A stretch of DNA of 64,000 bases. Source: Paludibacteraceae bacterium. Lineage in GTDB: Bacteria; Bacteroidota; Bacteroidia; Bacteroidales; Paludibacteraceae. Each line of letters begins with the position of its first letter. The stretch's first letter is position 1. Shown piece after piece: positions 25,106 through 31,111 of the stretch. Below the pieces are notes generated by a model, which saw only the letters and a program-made list of their open reading frames with translations, was not told the origin of the DNA and did no database searches. The DNA lies in contig JAFZPM010000014.1 in the NCBI GenBank assembly GCA_017550335.1, forward strand, positions 1 through 64,000, in the 5' to 3' direction. The translations under genes and the position numbers were made by a program.

Positions 25106-25579
25106 ATGTTACCACTAGTAAGAAATTCAAGAAAGAACGCCAACTCGGGCAGCTGGCTTCCTTCCATTTTTGAAGACTTCTTCAATGATGAATTTATGGG
25201 TGTTCCTGCTGTCAAGCAATTCGCCACTCCAGCAGTGAACATCAAGGAATCCGAAAAGGATTACGACATCCAGATCGCCGCACCGGGCATGACCAAAGAG
25301 GACTTTAAGATCAACATCAATGAGTACAACGAATTGGTCATCTCCTTGGAGAAGAAGGATGAGAAAAAGGACGAGAAGAAAGACGATGACAAGGAGAAGG
25401 GAACATGGATACGGAGAGAATTCTCCTACGCCTCCTACTCTCAGAGCTTCGTCATTCCTGAGAACGTCGATATCGATCAGATCGCCGCAAAGATGGAGAA
25501 TGGCGTGTTGAACATCACCTTGCCTAAGAAGGAGATCGTCGAGACGGCGCCTGCCACCAAACAGATAGAGATTCAATAA
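25106..25579 (+). CDS. Hsp20/alpha-crystallin family small heat-shock protein
   Basis: A 157-residue ATP-independent holdase that binds unfolding proteins in the cytosol. Start at MLPLVRNSRKN; the longer frame from 25034 would cover the transcription start predicted from the sigma-54 site. An N-terminal arm (SGSWLPSIFEDFFNDEF) precedes the alpha-crystallin domain (TPAVNIKESEKDYDIQIAAPGM to GVLNITLPKK). An unusual Lys/Asp/Glu run (KKDEKKDEKKDDDKEKG) sits in the loop before WIRREFSYASYSQSF, and the C-terminal oligomerisation tail follows. Monocistronic: a sigma-54-like promoter upstream and a strong terminator downstream. Confidence 0.94.
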   Translation: MLPLVRNSRKNANSGSWLPSIFEDFFNDEFMGVPAVKQFATPAVNIKESEKDYDIQIAAPGMTKEDFKININEYNELVISLEKKDEKKDEKKDDDKEKGTWIRREFSYASYSQSFVIPENVDIDQIAAKMENGVLNITLPKKEIVETAPATKQIEIQ

Positions 25580-25600
25580 ACCCCTGTCGAACAGAACGGG

Positions 25601-25634
25601 AGGATTGCTGGGCTACCGGCAATCCTCTTTTTTT
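25601..25634 (+). terminator. Intrinsic terminator after hsp20
   Basis: An 11-bp stem AGGATTGCTGG (25601-25611) / CCGGCAATCCT (25616-25626) with a GCTA loop and one T-G pair, followed by C and a run of T. Confidence 0.9.
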
Positions 25635-25674
25635 GTGCCTAGCCGAAGCGTATGTGCGATGGTTACATTTAGCG

Positions 25675-25714
25675 TATTTGTTTACTATTTAGATATTTAC
25701 GATTTACTATTTCA
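25675..25714. repeat. ATTTACTATTT-type simple intergenic repeat
   Basis: Near-repeats of TTTACTATTTAGATATTTACG, the same family as at 42571-42640 and 58270-58460. It marks the left border of the AT-rich island; 25640-25797 holds nothing else recognisable. Confidence 0.55.
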
Positions 25715-25797
25715 TGGGCGCAGGAGGCAAAGTTGACATCATGTTTTACCTAAATGAGTCTTTTTTGTAATAATATATATAATTTTTACACAAATAA

Positions 25798-25829
25798 TTT
25801 GCGTTCGGCATAAAATATATATACATTTG
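25798..25829 (+). promoter_or_regulatory. Consensus promoter for the AlbA_2 regulator gene
   Basis: TTTG at 25798-25801, a 20-bp AT-rich spacer and TACATTTG at 25822-25829 match the Bacteroidota primary promoter exactly. The coding start at 26092 lies about 255 nt beyond the expected start, leaving a long leader. Confidence 0.8.
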
Positions 25830-25879
25830 TCCACAAAAGAATGCACTACCCGTTTTATTTAGTAAAAACACCTGTTATT

Positions 25880-25987
25880 ATGGACAAACAAGCTAACAGA
25901 CAAGCAATTACCATTCAAAGAAGTAGAGTTGAAGGCAATGGTTACTCTCCAAGATGTGCGACGATTCTCGACACAGGGGATTTTTAG
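25880..25987 (+). CDS. Short upstream ORF (35 aa) in the leader of the AlbA_2 gene
   Basis: ATG 25880 to TAG 25985-25987 encodes a basic peptide starting MDKQANRQAITIQRS and ending ATILDTGDF. It is too short for any family call. It lies between a perfect promoter and the AlbA_2 protein gene and could be a leader peptide or a remnant of an older gene. The following 100 bp contains only fragments of open frame. Confidence 0.3.
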   Translation: MDKQANRQAITIQRSRVEGNGYSPRCATILDTGDF

Positions 25988-26091
25988 ATGTTTTTTCAAT
26001 CAACCTGAAATCCGCGAGAATTGGAATCGGAAGAAGCAGAAAACATCACAAGAGACTAACACACAGAATTATAATCCATTAGAAACCAAAA

Positions 26092-27465
26092 ATGATAGAA
26101 ACCAACCGTATAGAATTCAAGCTCAAATATACAGAAGAGCTAGACATAGAAAAGGAAGTAATCTCCTTCTTAAATTACCGAGAAGGAGGAATAATATACA
26201 TTGGCATTGACGACAACGGGCATCCGAAAGGAGTAGAAGACATTGACAGCGTAGTTCTAAAGATTAAAGACAGAATCCGCACAAATGTCTCACCTTCCCC
26301 CATGGGTTTATTTGATGTTTTGATTGAAAAAGTGGATGGAGTAGATGTGATTAAGATTTTTTTAGCATCTGGCACAGAAAAGCCATACTACAAAACGAAG
26401 TATGGAATGAGTACACGAGGATGTTATATGCGAGTCGGTACCGCATGCGAACCAATGCCTACAGCAATGATAGAAGACCTTTTCGCTCATAGAGTACGAA
26501 ACTCGCTAAGAAACATTCCTTCTCCTCGACAGAAACTGACCTTCCGTCAATTACAAATCTATTATGAATCAAAAGGAATGACACTGAACAATGCCTTCGA
26601 GCAAACACTGGACCTTTTGACAAGCACTGGGCAATACAACTATGTGGCATTCCTTTTGGCGGACGAAAACAATGTTTCGATAAAAGTCGCCAAATACTCG
26701 GGGACAGATCGAACCGATTTGATTTCCAACAACGAATACGGATATTGCAGTTTGCTTAAAGCGACCGATTTAGTTATAGACAAACTAAATACCGAAAATT
26801 ATGTGTTCAGTCGGAAAACAGAAAAATACAGGGAAGACAAACCACTGTGGGACAAATTAGCTGTTCGTGAGGCAGTCATAAACGCGATAGTTCACAACGA
26901 CTATACGAATGAAGTGCCACCAAAATTTGAAATCTTCGCCAATCGATTAGAAATAACCTCATACGGAACAATTCCAATGGGTTTAACAACAGACGAATTT
27001 TTCAGCGGTGTGAGCATACCACGGAACAAAGAGCTTATGCGAGTGTTCCGAGACGTGGAAATGGTGGAAGCTTTAGGGTCAGGTATGCCCGTCATATTGC
27101 GCGAATATGGTCATAAAGCATACGAGTTCATGTCTCACTTTATTCGTCTAACAATAACGGCAAACATGGGGAATGTCCACAAAAATGTCCACAAAAATGT
27201 CCATAAAAATGTCCACAAAAATGACCCTAAAAATGACCCTAAAAATGACCTCAAAAATGACCTCAAAAATGACCCTAAAAATGAAGTGCTAAAAAGACGT
27301 GAAGTTATTGTGAATCTGATAAAAACAAATAACAAATCGTCATATAGTGACATCGCAAGGAAATTAGGAGTCGCACCTGTAACCGTCAAACGTGAACTTG
27401 CAGAGATGCGCCATATTGTGCAACATGTTGGCCCGAAGCATGGTGGCCATTGGGAGTTTTTGTGA
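26092..27465 (+). CDS. AlbA_2 (Schlafen-like) ATP-binding protein with C-terminal helix-turn-helix
   Basis: A 457-residue protein. Residues 1-120 are an AlbA_2/Schlafen-type domain (MIETNRIEFKLKYTEELDIE, VISFLNYREGGIIYIGIDDNG, YYKTKYGMSTRGCYMRVGT). The middle has the RecG-like ATP-binding C-terminal module (LAVREAVINAIVHNDYTNEVP, VEMVEALGSGMPVILREYG). Nine tetrapeptide units (NVHK, then NDPK or NDLK) at about residues 361-396 form a hydrophilic linker to a winged HTH (NNKSSYSDIARKLGVAPVTVKREL). These proteins are annotated as putative transcriptional regulators and are frequent in defence islands; target and ATPase activity are unknown. AT-rich, with its own consensus promoter. Confidence 0.85.
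   Translation: MIETNRIEFKLKYTEELDIEKEVISFLNYREGGIIYIGIDDNGHPKGVEDIDSVVLKIKDRIRTNVSPSPMGLFDVLIEKVDGVDVIKIFLASGTEKPYYKTKYGMSTRGCYMRVGTACEPMPTAMIEDLFAHRVRNSLRNIPSPRQKLTFRQLQIYYESKGMTLNNAFEQTLDLLTSTGQYNYVAFLLADENNVSIKVAKYSGTDRTDLISNNEYGYCSLLKATDLVIDKLNTENYVFSRKTEKYREDKPLWDKLAVREAVINAIVHNDYTNEVPPKFEIFANRLEITSYGTIPMGLTTDEFFSGVSIPRNKELMRVFRDVEMVEALGSGMPVILREYGHKAYEFMSHFIRLTITANMGNVHKNVHKNVHKNVHKNDPKNDPKNDLKNDLKNDPKNEVLKRREVIVNLIKTNNKSSYSDIARKLGVAPVTVKRELAEMRHIVQHVGPKHGGHWEFL
27172..27279 (+). repeat. Nine 12-bp tandem repeats inside the AlbA_2 gene
   Basis: Four AATGTCCACAAA-type units (27172-27219) are followed by five AATGACCCTAAA or AATGACCTCAAA units (27220-27279). Each unit is 12 bp, so copy-number changes keep the frame and only alter linker length. 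Confidence 0.95.
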
Positions 27466-27494
27466 TATGCCATCCCCCCCGATAATCCATTCTA

Positions 27495-28010
27495 TCAATA
27501 ATCATCAACCCCAAAATCCGTTATGAGAAGCGGTGCGCCACCACTGATGGTATAATAGGCGGTAATCGCCTGACTTTCTTGCGGGGGTGTCTCGTCTGTT
27601 TCCTCATCTCCCCACGCATCATTTTCCCACCAAAGTGACACGACACCATTTTTGAAATTGATTTTCATGGAACTATCTGTAGGATAGAATGTATGTCTTC
27701 CACCAGCATAATATTCAGTTAGTTCATAATTACCATTTTGATATGAAAACTCGTAACCCCAAGTTCCATATTTTCCACATGTGTATTCCACAGAAAAAGT
27801 TTTCCCTGAGATCTCTACATCCTCACTAGAAGGGAAGTAAGAGCCTATATACAATGCTTCATAGTTATCGGAATGGAAACAAGCGTCATTCCTTATGTCT
27901 GTCTCAAAATAGCGTCCCTTGTTGAGGACCAACATAAACCCATTTTTTGTCCCATTAAGTAAGATTTCATCATCAACGGTCACAAGGCAAAAAACATTTA
28001 TGAAATACAT
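27495..28010 (-). CDS. Hypothetical protein, possibly 5'-truncated
   Basis: A 171-residue protein of unknown family. Beta-rich, with many aromatic and acidic residues: YEALYIGSYFPSSEDVEISGK, VEYTCGKYGTWGYEFSY, VVSLWWENDAWGDEETDE, and an acidic C-terminus ending DFGVDDY. No signal peptide or membrane helix is visible. Its first three codons lie inside the 72-bp promoter repeat at 28003-28074, so the present start may have been created by a rearrangement and the original N-terminus lost. It faces the AlbA_2 gene convergently. Confidence 0.5.
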   Translation of the reverse strand: MYFINVFCLVTVDDEILLNGTKNGFMLVLNKGRYFETDIRNDACFHSDNYEALYIGSYFPSSEDVEISGKTFSVEYTCGKYGTWGYEFSYQNGNYELTEYYAGGRHTFYPTDSSMKINFKNGVVSLWWENDAWGDEETDETPPQESQAITAYYTISGGAPLLITDFGVDDY

Positions 28011-28074
28011 AATCGAGCATTTCGTTTGTTGGCTCGCCCACTAAGTAGTTGACAAAAATGTTGTATATTTGCAT
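28003..28074 (+). repeat. 72-bp promoter-bearing direct repeat, copy A
   Basis: 67 of 72 bases are identical to copy B at 29180-29251. It contains GTTTGTTGGCTCGCCCACTA and ends with the -7 element TATATTTG (28064-28071) plus CAT. It is read toward the KilA-N remnant and KilA-N gene. Confidence 0.9.
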
Positions 28075-28176
28075 GAATAGTAAAAAAATTTGAATGAGAC
28101 AGGAATCATTCTCAAAAGGATATTTCCAATCATCTGTAATTTTATAATCTATGGAGACAATTAATACCTGAATAGT

Positions 28177-28284
28177 ATGGCAAAAAAGAGTATGATAACG
28201 ATAAAGGATGTGAATATCAGAATGATGACAGTCAATGGCATTGATTACATCTGTATTCTTCGATGTGCTGTACGAAGCGCATAA
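28177..28284 (+). pseudogene. Truncated KilA-N/Bro-N-like N-terminal remnant
   Basis: ATG 28177 encodes MAKKSMITIKDVNIRMMTVN then GIDYICI, followed by an unrelated stretch and TAA at 28282. The first 27 residues resemble the N-terminal strand region of the intact KilA-N protein just downstream (MAKIKVENTEITVVSVQNED then YISLTDM). The rest of the domain is missing, so this looks like the stub of a second KilA-N-type gene. Confidence 0.5.
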
Positions 28285-28353
28285 TAGAATCCGCCTATTG
28301 GGGGAAAACGGTATGAGCTACATAATCATAAGAAACTACCAAAATCAATATCT

Positions 28354-29154
28354 ATGGCAAAGATAAAAGTTGAAAATACAGAAATAACAGTCGTTAGCGT
28401 ACAAAACGAAGACTACATCTCCCTAACCGATATGGCACATAGCCAGATGCAAGAGCACATAGTATTCAGATGGATGAGTTTGAAGAGTACTATTGAATAT
28501 CTGGGTGAATGGGAGATGTTGTATAACCCCAATTTTAATTGTACCGAATTCGATACAATTAGGAATGCGGCAGGAAGCAACAACTTTGTTTTGTCTGTCA
28601 AGGCATGGATTGAGCGAACGGGCGCAATCGGCATTATAGCTAAAGCTGGACGTTATGGAGGCACATATGCGCACAGAGACATTGCTTATCACTTCGGCAT
28701 GTGGATAAGTCCGCGCTTCCAACTTTTACTCGTCAAGGAATATCAAAGGCTCAAAACTGACGAACAGAAGCAACTTACATGGACGGCCAAGCGTGAACTC
28801 TCGAAAATCAACTACCGCATCCATACCGATGCCATCAAGCGTCATCTGATTCCAGAAGAGGTGACTCCTGCGCAGTCGAGCACCATCTATGCCGAGGAAG
28901 CAGATGTCCTGAATGTGGCGATGTTCGGCATGACTGCCAAGCAATGGCGCGAGGCCAATCCCGACCTCAAAGGCAATATCCGAGACTATGCCACTATCAA
29001 CGAGCTTATCTGCCTCTCAAATATGGAAAACATCAACGCTGTGCTTATCAATGACGGAATACCTCAGGGCGAAAGGCTTATCAAGCTCAATCAGATAGCC
29101 ATACAGCAGATACAAGTGTTGGTGGATAATGAGAGTAGGAAGTTGTTAAAATAA
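28354..29154 (+). CDS. KilA-N domain-containing protein
   Basis: A 266-residue DNA-binding-type protein. KilA-N fold in residues 1-125: ITVVSVQNEDYISLTDMAHSQ, then a SLKSTIEYLGEWEMLYNPNF spacer, VKAWIERTGAIGIIAKAGRYGG and THR-like AHRDIAYHFGMWISPRFQLLLVKEYQRLK. The helical C-terminal part includes NVAMFGMTAKQWREANPDLK and IRDYATINELICLSNMENINA. KilA-N proteins occur in phages, large DNA viruses and bacterial accessory regions, often near restriction-modification or toxin systems; the role is not settled. Flanked by the two 72-bp promoter repeats, so the cassette may move or duplicate as a unit. Confidence 0.88.
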   Translation: MAKIKVENTEITVVSVQNEDYISLTDMAHSQMQEHIVFRWMSLKSTIEYLGEWEMLYNPNFNCTEFDTIRNAAGSNNFVLSVKAWIERTGAIGIIAKAGRYGGTYAHRDIAYHFGMWISPRFQLLLVKEYQRLKTDEQKQLTWTAKRELSKINYRIHTDAIKRHLIPEEVTPAQSSTIYAEEADVLNVAMFGMTAKQWREANPDLKGNIRDYATINELICLSNMENINAVLINDGIPQGERLIKLNQIAIQQIQVLVDNESRKLLK

Positions 29155-29179
29155 GCAGTTGATCATGTGGACATCAACA

Positions 29180-29251
29180 AAATACATCATCGAGCACTCC
29201 GTTTGTTGGCTTGCCCACTAAGTAGCTGACAAAAATGTTGTATATTTGCAT
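29180..29251 (+). repeat. 72-bp promoter-bearing direct repeat, copy B
   Basis: 93 percent identical to copy A. It carries TATATTTG at 29241-29248, so transcription toward mod would begin near 29254. That gives a leader of about 280 nt that includes the structured element at 29337-29482. Confidence 0.85.
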
Positions 29252-29336
29252 AGACAAAAAAACTAATTTGAAGAAAACAGAGATAGTAAAATATTAACAT
29301 ACTGAGCTTTACGCTCTTATTCTCGAAGTGATAAAA

Positions 29337-29482
29337 TCTGGTAAATTTTTTCAAGTAGCGAGGGTAAGCAAGCGAAAGGTTCACGCCTATGGTGTGAACC
29401 GTTTCGTGCTTATTAGCTACGTCGGTTTACCAGAGCCATTCACTTCTAATAAGCGTCAAAACGAACGGTTCATGCTTTTTTT
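29337..29482 (+). ncRNA. Structured leader RNA with alternative folds upstream of type III mod
   Basis: Fold 1 is nested: TCTGGTAAA (29337-29345) with TTTACCAGA (29426-29434), GTAGC (29355-29359) with GCTAC (29416-29420), TAAGCA (29365-29370) with TGCTTA (29407-29412), and GGTTCAC (29378-29384) with GTGAACC (29394-29400). Fold 2 reuses the 3' arm: GCTTATTAG (29408-29416) with CTAATAAGC (29446-29454), and TGAACCGTT (29395-29403) with AACGGTTCA (29464-29472). Fold 2 is followed shortly by seven T (29476-29482), like an intrinsic terminator. The two folds exclude each other, as in an attenuator or riboswitch. No known riboswitch core was recognised. Confidence 0.65.
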
Positions 29483-29533
29483 GTGCTTATATGGAATGTG
29501 GGCGAATAGCATAAATCTAAATGCGAATACATT

Positions 29534-31099
29534 ATGCCCACACTCAACTGGATAGGAAAGGAGTCGGTAATTAATCATCATCATGATGTACCATTCCGAA
29601 CGTTGGAACAAAAATATACGTTTGGAGAAGGAACCGACGGCAACAAAATCATACATGGCGATAACCTTGAAGCCCTAAAAGCCTTACTTCCCGAATATGA
29701 GGGGCGCATTAAGTGTATCTACATTGATCCTCCCTATAACACAGGTAATGAGAACTGGGTTTACAACGATAATGTGAACTCTCCTAAAATCCGCAAATGG
29801 TTGGGGCAAGTGGTTGGCAAAGAAGCAGAAGACCTCACTCGTCACGACAAGTGGCTCTGCATGATGTATCCTCGCTTGAAATTGCTACAAAGACTACTGA
29901 GCGACGACGGAGCAATCTTTATCTCCATCGACGATAATGAACAGGCGAATTTGAAGTTGATTTGTGATGAGATTTTTGGAGCAGGTAATTTTGTGGCAGA
30001 ATGTGTGTGGCAAAAAAAATATGGACCTGCCAATGATGCAAAATATCTTTCTAATACTCATGAATATATAGAATGTTTTGCAAAAGACATTACCCAATGG
30101 AAACCGTTTTTGATAGAAAGAAATGATGAACAATTATCTGCATATAAAAATCCAGATAATGATCCAAGAGGGTTATGGAGATTAAGTGATTTATCTGCAA
30201 GAACATATTCCGCAAACACAGATTACGAAATAGTTAGTCCTAAGGGTAAAGTATTTTTGCCGCCCAAAAGTCGCTCGTGGATTGTAACAAAAGAACGTTA
30301 TGAAGAATTATTTAAGGACAATAGGATTGCATTTGGAATTGATGGTAATGGAAGACCTATGCAAAAGAAATTTCTCACAGAAGTCAAACAAGGTATTACT
30401 CCTCAGACTTGGTGGGATAGAGAGTTCGCAAGTGATAATAAAATAGCACGTTATGAATTAAAAGAATTATTTCCTAATAATCCTTTTGACACACCCAAAC
30501 CCACCCAACTTATTAAACGTATTCTACAAATATCATCCTCCAAATCCTCCATCATCCTCGACTCCTTCGCAGGCTCTGGCACCACCGCCCACGCAGTCTT
30601 GAACCTCAACAAACAAGACGGAGGTGATCGCAAATTCATTCTTGTGGAGATGGAGGATTATGCCGAAAATATCACGGCGGAGCGTGTGCGGCGTGTGATA
30701 AAAGGGTATGGCGAAGACAAGAATGCTGTGGAAGGAACAGGTGGTTCCTTTTCCTTCTATGAATTGGGAGAACCTGTTTTCAACGAAGATGGGTATATGA
30801 ACGAGAAAATTGGAAGAGAAAAATTGTGCGAATACATCTGGTACACCGAAACCCGCACACCATACGCCACCGCCATACAACCGAACAAATACCTATTAGG
30901 CATACATCAAGACACATCGTATTATTTCTACTATGAACCTGAGAAAATAACCACGCTCAGCCACGATACGCTCAACATCATTAGCGAAAAAGCGGAAACA
31001 TACGTTGTTTACGCAGATCAATGCGTCATTGACAAAGAGTGGCTGTCAGCTCACAATATCATTTTCAAGAAAATTCCACGCGACATTAGTCGTTTTTAA
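29534..31099 (+). CDS. mod: Type III restriction-modification system DNA methyltransferase (Mod)
   Basis: A 521-residue beta-class site-specific methyltransferase, probably N6-adenine. Catalytic motif DPPYNTG is at residues 65-71 (after IHGDNLEALKALLPEY) and the AdoMet-binding motif FAGSGTT near residue 345 (SIILDSFAGSGTTAHAV). This is motif order IV then I, as in Mod proteins. The region between, about residues 145-325, holds the target recognition domain and is clearly AT-richer than both ends of the gene. The C-terminal part follows with YAENITAERVRRVI. In type III systems Mod recognises an asymmetric site, methylates one strand and complexes with Res. res starts 12 bp downstream. Leader as described at 29337. 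Confidence 0.92.
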   Translation: MPTLNWIGKESVINHHHDVPFRTLEQKYTFGEGTDGNKIIHGDNLEALKALLPEYEGRIKCIYIDPPYNTGNENWVYNDNVNSPKIRKWLGQVVGKEAEDLTRHDKWLCMMYPRLKLLQRLLSDDGAIFISIDDNEQANLKLICDEIFGAGNFVAECVWQKKYGPANDAKYLSNTHEYIECFAKDITQWKPFLIERNDEQLSAYKNPDNDPRGLWRLSDLSARTYSANTDYEIVSPKGKVFLPPKSRSWIVTKERYEELFKDNRIAFGIDGNGRPMQKKFLTEVKQGITPQTWWDREFASDNKIARYELKELFPNNPFDTPKPTQLIKRILQISSSKSSIILDSFAGSGTTAHAVLNLNKQDGGDRKFILVEMEDYAENITAERVRRVIKGYGEDKNAVEGTGGSFSFYELGEPVFNEDGYMNEKIGREKLCEYIWYTETRTPYATAIQPNKYLLGIHQDTSYYFYYEPEKITTLSHDTLNIISEKAETYVVYADQCVIDKEWLSAHNIIFKKIPRDISRF

Positions 31100-31111
31100 A
31101 ATTCTAAGCAC

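Noticed and set aside
27172..27279. Short regular repeats that could be taken for a CRISPR array
   Set aside because: Units are 12 bp, contiguous, in frame, with no spacers; they encode a tetrapeptide linker.
29304..29482. Leader of mod as a hammerhead or other known self-cleaving ribozyme
   Set aside because: No CUGAUGA/GAAA core or other ribozyme core could be matched; only the pairing pattern is supported.
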